DNA of 64,000 nt, taken from contig NC_061063.1 in the NCBI RefSeq assembly GCF_021917145.1, forward strand, positions 7,608,376 through 7,672,375, read 5' to 3'. This stretch comes from Hypomesus transpacificus. Its lineage: Eukaryota; Chordata; Actinopteri; Osmeriformes; Osmeridae. The first letter of the stretch is position 1. The number at the start of each line of letters is the position of its first letter. The notes under the pieces were generated by a model. The model did not search any database. It saw nothing but the letters and a program-made list of their open reading frames with translations, and was not told where the DNA came from. This document shows positions 44,401 to 55,687 of the stretch, piece after piece. A program made the position numbers and the translations under genes.

Positions 44401-46347
44401 ATATAACGAGCTGCTGGTCCGACAGGAGGAAGAGGAGAAGGAGGAAGCGCGGCTTTGGAGACAGGCAGAAGTGCTGAGGAAGAGGGAGATGGCGCAGAGG
44501 AAGAGGGAGGAGGCCCAGAGGAAGAGGGAGGAAAAGGAGAGGAAGAGGGCAGAGAAGGAGAAGCAGATGGTAGTAGTGGAGGAGCTTGGCGGACACTGCG
44601 CTGTCTGCCGTAGCCTATCCCCTCCCTCAGGTGAGGAGGCAGGTGTGGAGGATGCCATCTACGAGTGGGTACAGTGTGAACTTTGCGAGCTCTGGTTCCA
44701 CCTCACCTGTTTGGGGATTGCAAGTGTGCCAGCAGGGGACTGGTACTGCCCCAAGTGCTATCTTAGTGAGATCTAGCACTTTGTATATATGTTTGCTATC
44801 TTTGTATATATGTTTGCTATCTTTGGCTATTTTAACCAGTTCTGTTTAATGTTTTTGTTGAATATGTTCTGCATTTCCTATCCTGTCCGGACAGAAGTGA
44901 CAGAAGGAAAAAAGACACCTTTGTGTCGCGCAATCGGTTTGTCCGCCTATCTTTGGCATTTCAACTGTTCAATCTTTAATCAGTTTAATCTTTTAAAATC
45001 AACTTTAATGTTAATAGTTTTTTTTGGGAGGCATATGGATCAGCGTTCTCGTCGCGCCTCCTGTCAGTACCTGTTCTTGCAGGGAAGCTAATGATCCTAA
45101 TGTATTTCTAAACACAACATCTCACAGTTCTCTGTTGAAGGCAGGGCTCGGGGTTACAATTTTATATCTTTGTGTAGGATATGTAGTTATGCTAGTTTGA
45201 AACCACAATATCTATGGAAATAAAGAGTGAATGCAATTATGAATTGAAGTTGGCTTTGTCCACATACAATTTGTCCATTTCACAACACCTTGTATTTCTA
45301 ATGCTGAGAAGTAGTCTAGCCAAAGGAATAACTTGTCCCTGTGAGAACCCTGTGACGGATGCCAACTTTCCAACAGCTTTCATTTTGAGACGCATATTCA
45401 AGGTAAGGGGTAACCACTAGAATCACAGGAGCTTCCACTGTATTCCCACAAAGTATCCCTGAAAACCTGTGTGCTAGCGAATAACTGATACAACCACACA
45501 AATACAAGCTAGACAAGACTAATAATGTATATTAGGTTATTATACAGATTATTATTATCCATATAATAGTATCCATATTATACTTATGCATATTATGTAT
45601 ATTATATTATGAGTATAAACACATATAAGGTTCTTATATGTGTCTCACAAGTGTCTTTAAATGTTTTATCGTTGTGGTTGTCAGTTAAACATGTTTCCAT
45701 CTGTTGGACCCCTGGTGGAAAGGAGCAAACGTTACACCATGAGTTAAATAATAGAGTGCACGGAACACCGTGAGCTACTCATGGTGTGCCGAACAACGCC
45801 AGATGTCGCCGTTTTTTTATATTTTGACCTATATTATTGGTTCAACATCATGTCAATCATAGCTCAGAAAGTTGCCAAGCGTTTTACGGCAACAACGATG
45901 CTATCAGATTAGCTGTAGCCTTATTTTTGACCGTTGCAGCCTTATTTAAAGTCGCTCTACGTCCGAGTTTGCACGGAACACCGTGAGTCTACAGTAAACA
46001 TAAATAAACCATACAGCTATCCTAACACTGTTAGAGCTAGCTAGACAAACTAGTTAAGCTATGTAGGCTGATCATGATTCGAGTAGATTTAACGAAGTAC
46101 AATCATCCCTTACACAGTTTGATAAAGTTGTTGTAGCTACATTGATACATTTCACCTTAAATAGTCTAAAATCATTACCTCCACCTCCGGCTCCACCTCG
46201 GTTGCTAGGCGGGCGACTGTTGTTGTAACCACCGCGGCTTCCTCCACCACCTCCTCCACTACTAGCGTTGCCTCCACTTGGGTGCTCATTCCAACACTTA
46301 TCGCCATACCGACACCGGCCTTGCATAAAAAAGTTGCACACTACCAT
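41419..46347 (-). CDS. nup42: Nucleoporin NUP42 (NUPL2/hCG1), CCCH zinc finger and FG repeats
   Basis: Seven coding exons, 5' to 3': 46179-46347, 43111-43375, 42923-43011, 42679-42755, 42505-42591, 42069-42168, 41419-41963. They join in frame to 443 aa; human NUP42 is 423. The N-terminal CCCH finger reads [19 protein letters not shown], followed by a Gly/Arg/Ser-rich stretch. The middle has [13 protein letters not shown] and [11 protein letters not shown], both recognisable from the human protein. The last exon is rich in FG, GFG and FSF motifs and ends [11 protein letters not shown]. The C-terminal tail binds GLE1 and helps mRNA export at the cytoplasmic face of the pore; FG repeats bind export receptors. 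Intron 1 is almost wholly a DNA transposon whose end lies 39 bp from the exon 2 acceptor (TTTGTAAG). Confidence 0.94.
43496..44776 (+). pseudogene. 5'-deleted pogo-like transposase with Pro/Thr repeats, coiled coil and C-terminal PHD finger
   Basis: The frame opens at 43496 just after a stop and runs about 426 codons to a TAG at 44774-44776. First comes the end of a DDE_1 domain: [13 protein letters not shown] with the second catalytic Asp, then [21 protein letters not shown] with the third. There are 35 residues between them, as in pogo/Tigger enzymes. Next is a Pro/Thr/Ala repeat linker, then a charged Glu/Lys/Arg-rich predicted coiled coil ([20 protein letters not shown]), then a PHD finger with [16 protein letters not shown] and WYCPKC (Cys4-His-Cys3). 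The N-terminal helix-turn-helix and first catalytic Asp are absent and there is no start codon in front of the catalytic part, so it cannot make a whole transposase. Whether a shorter PHD-containing protein is made is unknown. Confidence 0.8.
43903..44190. repeat. 30-bp coding minisatellite (Pro-Thr-Ala linker)
   Basis: Eight copies of a unit encoding [10 protein letters not shown] (DNA ACGGCGACCACCACCGGCCC plus AGCCCCCACC), with a shorter irregular stretch in the middle ([21 protein letters not shown]). GC-rich and open in several frames on both strands, which creates long spurious minus-strand frames. Confidence 0.93.
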
Positions 46348-46992
46348 CGTTTATAACTCACATAGAATGTAAACACTGCGGATTCACTGTTATTATCTGG
46401 TTCCCAAAAGTAATGTATGTGGTGAGCATTGTTTTCATCCAAACACCGCCATGTTGAAATGCCGCAAGAGCTACTGTCGCAGGATTTACGAGTCATACCT
46501 TTTGTGGCGCACTTCAAACAGCGCCCCCACGTGTTTAATTTAGATATTGACTGTAGTTCTAAGCAGCATACATATCGCATACTTTTTACTTTATACTTTT
46601 AGCAGGTACTGATGTTACCCCGACAAAGTGCGTAATGTATTCTGCATACATTTGGGACTAGTATATACCGGGCCTTGAACAGACATGTTCATTTACATGT
46701 GGTAGGTCTGCTACTGTATCGTGGTATTTGCGGTTGACGCATATTTCAGTGCAGACAGGGTTGTAGGTCAGAAAAACCAGAGAAGCATGCTGACTCGCAT
46801 AATGCAAATTGATGTACCGTAGGACATTTGAGCGGATAATGCATTAGACGTAGACTTTTGGGGACATACAAAATAGTTTTTCTGGCATACTAAATAGTAT
46901 GGTAGTATGGATGATGGGATATAACTTTACATAGCCTACACAGAGGATAGTAGCCTAAAAAGGTAAACATATTGTAACAATAGGCTGAGGAG

Positions 46993-47077
<85 letters not shown>

Positions 47078-49985
47078 CATGGTAGTTTCTTTGGGATTCC
47101 TCTCCTTGCCAGCTCTGCATTCCAGAGCAGTTCACCTGTTGCAATTTAGGCACTGCCATGGCAACACACAGGATAAGCTTATGAGAGTTTATGTTTGCAG
47201 TCAAGAACAGAGACAGAGAAACCCACAGTATACCACCCTACATGACACACCCACACACAAAATCTACATCAACTAGATTCTTGACTTGCAAAAAATCTGA
47301 AACTATATATGTTTTCCAATAACGGACATCCTTCTTGACTACACTTGTAGTCCTTATTTGGAAGTGTGTTGTTTTTCAGTGTAGGTTTTGGTTGTTCAAA
47401 CAGCCTAACATACTGTACTGTGGGTTGTCATTATTGTACTTAAAAACATATATGGAGGCTTTGATAGCTGACTCTACCAGTCAAACAGGCTATCCTCTCT
47501 TCTTTCTCCCATGGCCAGTATTGGAGCACACACCTTCTCTCATTCAATACTAACACAAATACAATCAGACATATTGACAGAATACAGAAATAAACAAATA
47601 TCACTACACACAGAGGCAATCCATTGGGTAGAGAGAAAGAGAGGGAAATGGAGGGACAAAAAGAGAAGTACAAGAGGTAAAACAGACATGCAAAGAAGAA
47701 CATAAATTACACTCTAATTCTAAAAGTGTAAAATGTGTTGTATATAAGTCAGTCTCAAGATACCAAATGACTGCAAACAAGTCAATAGATACAGAAAGAA
47801 TATTATAATCACACACAATGAAAGAAGGAGAGAGAGAGCGAGAGTGAGATAGAGAGCAAGGTAAAGAGAGGGAGTATCTCTTTCCTATTCTACTTATGTC
47901 ACTTGAGTTATTGTGACAGTCACTCAGCAACTCTGCATATAACATAACTTCCTTTGTTTCAGCGGACAGGCCAGTACAGAGTATCTTTGATCTGGATCTC
48001 TCTGTCAGAGTTGCAAACAGGGGGAATATTCCATGGGAATTTTGAAAGGTCATTTGAAAAAAACACAACTTTTAAGTGTTTTCTGTAATTTGGGGGATAT
48101 TTTAATAACATGCATACTACATAAAGTAGTATTTTTTAAAGCATTGACTTAAAAAAAAAAAAAACCTTCAGGAAACCCCTGTCTAAATGGCATATGATGA
48201 CTGAGGAAATAGTGTGCAAGGAAGACTTCCTGGTTCATGATAAGGGAATCTTTGCAAGGTCTTCCTGGTTTCACTTGTGGAGACAAACCACTGCATAAAA
48301 CTATGGTTGTGGCCTCCAAACATTTTAACATTTTAGGAGAAATCAGGGTGAGGTAACGAAATACCTAGTAATAGTTATTGAGATGAAAAAATATCTATCA
48401 CCCCCTCTTTCTTCACCTCTCCCCTCACATGCATACTTGGGGTGGTACAAGTGGTGGTACAATACCTTGCAAGCTGTGGTAGGCTCTGCATGTCTATATG
48501 TGACTGGTCATATGTGCATCTCAGTTGGTTGTCTTGTATGTTTGTACTCGTGTGTAATGTGTATGCCATTAAGCAGACAACGTCATGGGGGACACCCATT
48601 CTGTGGGTTATGTCAGCTGTTGGAATGAGAAACGTTCCCCGTTCAGTTTCGATCGAGCAGGAGAGAGGAGAGGGAGTCCCTCAACTATGTAGAGAGGTAA
48701 GGAAGGGGCCAGAGAAGCATGGCACACATTCCTGCTGCTCACACCTCCATATAACTTTCACTCTTCAGAAGAGGGATACCACTCTTTAAGTGCACCCTCC
48801 CTCTCCTTGTCCCTCCTTTGCTCTCTGTTCCGGTTAGCCTCCTGCCTTACACACATAGAAACTATTTGTAAGGGCATTCCTCGAGTTTGCCCAACTTACA
48901 GAAACCACATGCCCGGAGAGGTTCTCCCATCTCACTGCACAATCCCTCCTCCTAATGGAAGCGATACTTGGCATGCAAATATCGTTGTTACTATTTTTCT
49001 CAATTGGTAACCAACACTTTTATTGAAGCAAGGATTCACTGGATGTCCATCATAACCTAGAAAGCTTAACATTTTCACGTTGCTTTCACTCATGTTGCAG
49101 ATGCTAAGCACATTTTTCAAATGAGCAAATCGTGTCAAACTAAATATAAATGCTAATTTAAACTGAATCAAGTTTGAACCCCTTTTGACCATGTGCAAAA
49201 CCATCCATTGTTCAACCAGACATCAGTTCTGATTCCTGCATGACAGGTATACCTTGTAATAAGCCATGCAAGGACATGTTTCCTTAGCCTACTGTATAGC
49301 GAGGTAAAACATACAATTTGATGAGGTTGAAAAGGTGTTTATGTAATGTAAACTGCATTTGTGTTGCCTTATTGAGCAAATACTGTATATAAACGCCTTG
49401 CGTTTTGGGATAGTCATGCTCTTGAGTGTCATGTTTGATCAAGTTTCTGAAGAAAGAAAAAAATGCAGCCCACTGTATAACATTTGTATTACAAGAAAAC
49501 GAAAAGAGGATGAACTAGGGTAAATTGATACTTTCTGTGAGTTGGTGGGGAGTCAGATGGGTGGGCTTAAGATACAAATAAATGTTAAACTATATAAAAA
49601 GATGCCAAAGTATAGGCTTATTTGAGTTTACGTCAACTTGTATTATGTGTAATTTGGCAACAGCGTTTTAAACTTGACTGTTGTGTAGGCTACAAGGATC
49701 CCTGGTCTCCGGCATTAGACTGCTTATATTTTTACTTTGTCGAAGCACTGTGGGTTGGATTCCAATTTTTTTTATGGACAATGTGCTCCATTCAATCATT
49801 GAGAAAAGAGGTGCGTCCTCTTTGCTGTTGCCAAGTAACTACAAGCTCAGCCCACCTGTAGTAGATCCACCTGTACGCTTCTCACGTGAGCGTCTCGGGG
49901 TTTTCAACCAATGAGAGGCGAGGACAAGTGCTTCGCAAGGAGTTTCGGAGGCGGAAACCTGCAGTTTTCACGAAAGTCGCCTCTT
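46348..49985. other. Intergenic region between nup42 and prr15
   Basis: nup42 and prr15 are divergent. It contains a long (GA)n run at 47000-47076 and weaker GA-rich sequence at about 47620-47690 and 47820-47870. No coding exon, transposon or RNA gene recognised. A CCAAT (AACCAATGAG, about 49908) lies near the prr15 TATA box. Confidence 0.6.
47000..47076. repeat. (GA)n microsatellite, about 38 units
   Basis: Uninterrupted AG dinucleotides over 77 bp. Confidence 0.97.
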
Positions 49986-49991
49986 TATAAA
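49986..49991 (+). promoter_or_regulatory. TATA box of prr15
   Basis: TATAAA within CTCTTTATAAAGTTG, followed by a 5' UTR exon ending CAAG|GTGAGT at 50291. An upstream CCAAT at about 49908 supports it. Confidence 0.55.
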
Positions 49992-50724
49992 GTTGTCAAT
50001 TCGGTTGCGGATGTCTCAGAGAATAACTGAAACAGTAATAGCACAATTCTACAGTGCAATATTACGCTGGATTGAAATACAGAATACAAGTAGACAGAAT
50101 TATCTGCAAGAAGATCATCCGTGCGTCTAATTGACTATTTGGACGCAGAACAAAACGATTTAGTGTCACTGCTGTTATCGGTCAAAGACTCCTTACTGGA
50201 TTTTAACTTCAACACAGAGTATAAGTTGTTCTTTGACAGTGGCATTAACTATTTGGACCAACTATAGTGCCCTCCTGTCCGGATAGGCAAGGTGAGTGAC
50301 CCGATAGAGATGTGCTTCGCGCATTGCACAATCATGAATCACAGCTCAGTGTGGTCCACTGTTCTCACGGCCCATCTAACCTGTTCCTCGCGTTATTTAT
50401 AGTTACACAGGTTATGCATATGTATAGTTTAGACGTTAACCAAGGTTTATGTTACTGAGAAAGTTTTATGCATTTTACTCCAATTAGAAAGGGTTAGAAA
50501 ACCTCTGCTGTTTTACAAAGAAGTTATGTATCGCAACACATCGTTTCTAATAAGAGGCGTGCGTGATTGTTTAAGAAAAGGACGATGCTTAAACAACAAC
50601 ATCTATGTAACACCCATTATTCTGCAGAATACTAGTGACTTGTGAGATGAGTGGATGAACAGATCAATATGAACAGATAGAGTCAAAAGTTGCATTGTTT
50701 TTGGTGTTGTGCTGCAGGTGAGAC

Positions 50725-51108
50725 ATGGCAGAGAGGGTTCCTTGGTGGAGGGCCTTCATGGTCAAAAGGAAGAGTGGTGCTAGAGATACCACAGCATCCC
50801 AGCCTCAGGACCAAGAACAGGACCCTTCCCACTCCCAGCCAGGCCACGCCTCAGTCTCTCAGAACCCCTTTGACAAAGCCCAGTCACCAACCCAACACCA
50901 AGAGAAGGCGCCGTTAAACAGCGACACCAACATCTTCATGGATGAGACATATGATGACTCTCAGCTGGAACCGGTGTTTAACGAGCAGACGTGTCGCAGG
51001 CACATGAGAGTGTCACGGTCGGGGAGGTTCAAGGAGAAGCGCAGGGCACGCACCAGCCTCCCACTGGATGAAGACAACCAAGAGATGGGGAAAGAAGATG
51101 TTCGGTGA
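50725..51108 (+). CDS. prr15: Proline-rich protein 15
   Basis: A single coding exon, 127 aa (human 129), preceded by a non-coding first exon and an intron 50292-50717 (acceptor GCTGCAG). It starts MAERVPWWRAF; family members share a Trp-Trp near the N terminus. The diagnostic conserved block is VSRSGRFKEKRRARTSL near residue 95, matching the SRSGRFKEKRKVR stretch of PRR15. No membrane segment or known enzyme domain; otherwise polar, Gln/Pro/Ser-rich. The molecular function is unclear; in mammals it is expressed in gut epithelium and trophoblast. Possible polyadenylation signals AATAAA lie at 51993 and 52314. Confidence 0.88.
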   Translation: MAERVPWWRAFMVKRKSGARDTTASQPQDQEQDPSHSQPGHASVSQNPFDKAQSPTQHQEKAPLNSDTNIFMDETYDDSQLEPVFNEQTCRRHMRVSRSGRFKEKRRARTSLPLDEDNQEMGKEDVR

Positions 51109-53060
51109 TGAGGAGTACGGGGATGAAGATTTATATCAAAGACAGTTTTTTCAGTTTAAATTAATCATGGTTTTTTTCTGATTTGTTGTTGATCACACCG
51201 GTACCAATGATGATATTTAGACGTTTCTCTCAGTAGGTGATAAGTAAACAAGATCAGATGTGCTCTTTAGAGGGAAAATATTGCAGCTGTCAGTGAAAGC
51301 TGTAGTAGTTTTTTACCCAACAGTTATACAAACAATAACAAAAGAATACATGCATGCAGAGACAAATCCTCTAAAACATGTATGTTTTACTCTTGGCCTA
51401 CCCGTTTTGAAAAGGTGTGGAATGAAATGACTGACGCTGCACCTCATATCCTTATTTTATTGAGTCTCAGAAGGGTCAGCATCAGAATTTAAGATGGTTA
51501 GACCACAGAAACAATCTTGCTTATAAAATCACTTGTAGATACTGTTTAATGCTTTGGTTTATTAGTTAATATGAATATAATATTAACATGAAGGATTTTA
51601 TGGTATATATATTTTATTACTTATGATGTAATATGTATCAATAGGTTTTATGTCAATTTTGATCATTTAGATGGGTATTTCATTTTGCAGAAAACAAAAT
51701 TGATTTAGCTGTTATGTAAGAAGGACATTTTTGTAAAGATATGCTTTAGGGCATTTCTGCTTTATTGTGGCCGGTACAGTGAAGATGTACAGGAAATGTA
51801 GGGTTAGAAAGAGAGGGGAGGACATTTGAACCAGGGTCCCTGCATGAAGGGTTTAGCCTGCGCGTTCTTGAACAGTGGGCCACTGCGCACCAAGAAATGA
51901 CATTTTAAGTGGGTGAGCAAAGATAGGTGATTCTAGGTGATAGTCCATTAGCTGCTACGTCATCAACGTGCACACTGGCAATACGGGCTGGAAATAAAGG
52001 TTGAATTACTCACCTTTAAATGCTACACAGGTTATAGACTATTTTAACATTAAGGAGGAACTACATGAAGGATACTTTTATTTATTTAGCTGACTCTATG
52101 TGTACATCGCTTTGGAGAACAGTGTCCGCTAAATGAGTTCAATGTAATGTAAATCATGGGATCCTATAGAAAAAGCAATCGGTAGCACTTGTGACTATTA
52201 TGGAGATGTATGATGATCCATTAAGATATATGGACAACATGCATTAATGTATCTAGGATTCAACTAATTAGTTATGGCTCGGTGTGTGTAAACTCTAATG
52301 ATGCCAAATGAAAAATAAATAAATCTGTATTTAAGTACTTCGGTGCTGGTTAGTTCATAATGAATTATTTCCTTCTTATGCTTATTAGGTTAAGACAACA
52401 ATGGATGGTACTGGTGTAGAGTTTCGTTTTGGTGTAGTTTTTGTGTCCAAACTGGCCTTTGTCTTCGTCATTGACTTCATTGGCTAAGTCTGGGGCTGGG
52501 TTTGGGTGTGGTTTTATAATAATAATAATATTTATAATGCACTTTATATTTAGTTAAAAATCTCAAAGTGTTTTGGATCTTGATGGTATAGATGGGGTTC
52601 TGGCTCTTCAGATTTGCCGTCCTGACTCGTCCTGACTTCAATCCACCTCAGATTGTTAATAACCAAGATTTACCTTCATTTCCTCTCTGTAAAGTAAGGT
52701 ACATGAAATGGCCTGACTCATGAGGCCTACTAGAGTACAGTAATGACACAATTAGTATCAGTCTCATTGTGTGAGATGCCATTTCAGCACATTAGTGATA
52801 TTTACTCAGCTTATTGTCAGATCAAACCTAGGGGGACATTTTACTAATCTTTTGACTGCCAACCTTGACTGGAGAGGATTGAGGCCATGTGACACGACAT
52901 TCCTTAACCTATGATGGTATGGTAATGATGTAGGTGTGTGAGAGTGTGTGTATGTGTGTGTGTATGTCTCCCTGTGCTCATACTAGTGACTTTCGGTGAA
53001 CTTTAGCAAGATACAATACTTAATTTGTAGGAGACAGTGTACCTCATAGGAAGTTCTAGG

Positions 53061-53236
53061 GAGTCAGGTGGCTGAGCAGTTAGGTAATCGGGACAATAAT
53101 CTGAAGGTTGCCAGTTCGATTCCCGGCTGTGCCAAATGACGTTGTGTCCTTGGGCACCCTATTTGCCTTGGGGGAATGTCCCTGTACTTACCTAAGTCGC
53201 TCTGGATAAGAGCGTCTGATAAATGATTAAATGTCA
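53061..53236 (+). mobile_element. tRNA-derived SINE, copy 3
   Basis: GAGTCAGGTGGCTGAGCAGT head, CCAGTTCGATTCCCGGC B box, TTGTGTCCTTGGGCA middle, and CTCTGGATAAGAGCGTCTG tail. Same family as the copies at 1819, 16090 and 60517. Confidence 0.9.
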
Positions 53237-53882
53237 ATAAAGTGAAATGTACACATAGCCTGTATGCAATACAACGTAGACGTTGGTGTTACTGTAAAAA
53301 AGAATTGAACCAAAATTAAAGACAATCCATATAATGTTAAGGTTAATGTAACATTATTTGTGGTGGTTGATTTTAGTTCAATCAACGGGCTCTTGTTCCC
53401 AGAGTGTAACGTTGTCTTGGCGCCACCAGAGGGATAACATGCTTTCAGTTTCTAGGACAGCAAAACACCGATTGGATAAGTAAGGTAATGAGGTTGAGTG
53501 GGGCAATACGAGTGTTAATGCTAAGCCATTACCAATGTTTCATCGACAAAACAATATTGTCGATATTCAAATACAACTTAAGTCGACACTGTCATGTACA
53601 GAACTGGCCGAACTGGAAAAGTAATCGTTACAGTCATAGAGATATGGTAATCTGGAATCCCCTGGAGAAAGCTGACACATTCCTTGGCACCTGCCTAACC
53701 AGTTCCAAACCATTTGCTTGTTCTTAACAGGTGTCAGTGATGAGAACGTTCCATGGAAATTGCGGTAGCTATGGAGTGGTTCAATTGGTCCACGGATGAG
53801 TCTGGGCTATAGAGGATTCTGTGTGTCGCGTAAGGTGTGGTCTCGAGCTGGGGCTCCCTCCCGCGGCGCGTTCGGCGGTCGA

Positions 53883-53888
53883 TATAAA
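53883..53888 (+). promoter_or_regulatory. Candidate wipf3 TATA box
   Basis: TATAAA in CGGTCGATATAAACACGAC, directly downstream of CCCGCGGCGCG. About 1.8 kb upstream of the first coding exon of wipf3, so it needs an intron in the 5' UTR; a donor at 54293-54294 would fit. Confidence 0.35.
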
Positions 53889-55687
53889 CACGACACGGGA
53901 GAAAAGGCACAGAGTAGAGCGGCTGCGCATATACAACCCTTTCGAAAGATAATTTTTAGATGTTCATGTTAAGACATTTCTACATTTATTTTGTGTTAAT
54001 GTGTTCATTGCATTCACCAAATGGATCGTATCCGTGACAAGTTGATAACTTTTTAGCTTCAACTAGGGTATCGAGGAACACCACACGTTGTTGTCAAACT
54101 TCTTAATTCAGATTAGGCAAACAAAATGACAACACTTCAATTCTGTGTTCTGTCTTGCTGTGTTGACTAATAATAACTAGACGTCAGAAACAGTATCTTC
54201 TGGGTCAGGGGCGCGCTATGCGGTTACTGTGCCGCTCTCAACCTCGGGACTGATCTTGCTGCATAAGTGGAGTTTCATATCTGTCAATTAAAGGTATGTA
54301 CAAAGTACTCAGTATTCATAAAGGTCACTATTTTATATTTGGTACCCTAGAATTTGCTAAACATTTCATTTATGTTTTTGAGTATCGCAAATTATCGTGA
54401 CCCACTACCGTTGCTACAGCAACAACCGCCAGAGTGTTTACGAACTTGTGCATTAATAATCAGGTCGCTTACTGTGTCAGGATATAAATAACAAGGCTAC
54501 TCCAACTCTGTAACTGTGCAGAAAATTCGACAGTAGTGTAGGAGGGGACCCTAGAACAATGGGGATAATAGGAGATTAGAACAAAGTTGCAACTTTGTTG
54601 GATACATTTTCACTCAGACAACAGCTGAAGACTGGCAAACTGGGGGTTAAGCAGAACTTGTGTCAGCTGCTGGGTAGTGGCCCACGAGCTGTAACATGGC
54701 CTCCTAGAAGGACAGGAGCTAAGCGACCTCGAAAAGACAACAGAGTGTTCTGTGTGTGAGGTGATTATTCAGCCTGACCGCTACAATCACACCTGTTACT
54801 GCTCATCCACCTTTTGCTCAGTGCTGCCTTTTGCTCATAGGCTATAGACTAAGACATCGGCCATAGACACTCTGTAGACACATAGTCTCTTTTGGCACTT
54901 AAGTGGCTTGACATGGATTTGCAGATAGAAACTGTAAGAGAGAAACCCCCCCCCACCCCCCGCCCCCCAGCACCTTAGAAAGCTGGAATACATGTTAAAC
55001 ATGAGATGCACTGAAGTCAAGCATTTCTGTGAGAACATTGATATGTAATGTTCTCACAACCGTTATATAATATATAACTTCATTTTGCTTGAAGCTGTCA
55101 CTTCAGGAAGAGTTCCTAAAATGTTCATACAGAGACTTAAATTGACAAATCTTTAATCAAATCTTTTTATTTACAGATTATCCTATTCTCTTCAAAGTAA
55201 TGATGCACTTTCAGATTAATAAACTGTTTGATCAGGTGCAGGGTATCTCTCATTGGGTTCCTTTAACAAAACTTCCATTCTTGGGCCCATTCCTGAAACA
55301 CTTCCCTGATGTGTTTTCCAGCCTGCTCTGACATAATGGCAGGGAAAGCCTTGTGCCAGCTAGGAGCTGAGGGTTAGAAGGCCATACTTCCCAGACAACA
55401 CTCTCCATTGTTCCCTGCTTAAGCCTCCTCTAGGCCACTGCCGTTGGGAGTCGTAGAAAGGGGGATCTCAGATTTCCCCCTGAGAGGATGGAACGCTTGC
55501 TGTTTCCTGTTTGTTTGGTCACGTGATGAAGGCTTTTCCTGTCCTGTGAAAGGGTACTAGGTCGTTTCAGTTTGACCCTCTCAACAGAAGCTGCTTCTGT
55601 CATGGAAAATAGTCCCTGTAGTGCCTGTCTGTGGTCTGTTACACAGTTATGGAACCTTTATATATTTTTAGGTATCTGAGGCCAGAT

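Larger units (their letters stand above)
43415..45996. mobile_element. pogo-type DNA transposon with PHD-finger transposase remnant, 2.6 kb
   Basis: A perfect 27-bp inverted repeat bounds it: 43415-43441 (TACTGTAGACTCACGGTGTT, continuing CCGTGCA) and 45970-45996. The outer TA on each side is the likely target duplication, giving TIRs that start CTGTAGACTCACGG. The core CTCACGGTGTTCCGT recurs inside both ends (43451-43465; inverse at 45757-45774). It encodes the C-terminal part of a DDE transposase plus a PHD finger on the plus strand, opposite to the host gene nup42. About 1.2 kb right of the coding part is AT-rich and non-coding. Confidence 0.88.
51109..55687. other. prr15 3' UTR, spacer and wipf3 5' region
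   Basis: The first 1.2 kb is probably prr15 3' UTR. It then holds a SINE tail fragment at 52107-52155, a full SINE at 53061-53236, a TATA-like TATAAA at 53883-53888 in GC-rich context (a candidate wipf3 promoter) and a possible non-coding exon ending AAAG|GTATGT at 54293. A C-rich run is at about 54946-54968. No other coding exon recognised. Confidence 0.5.
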
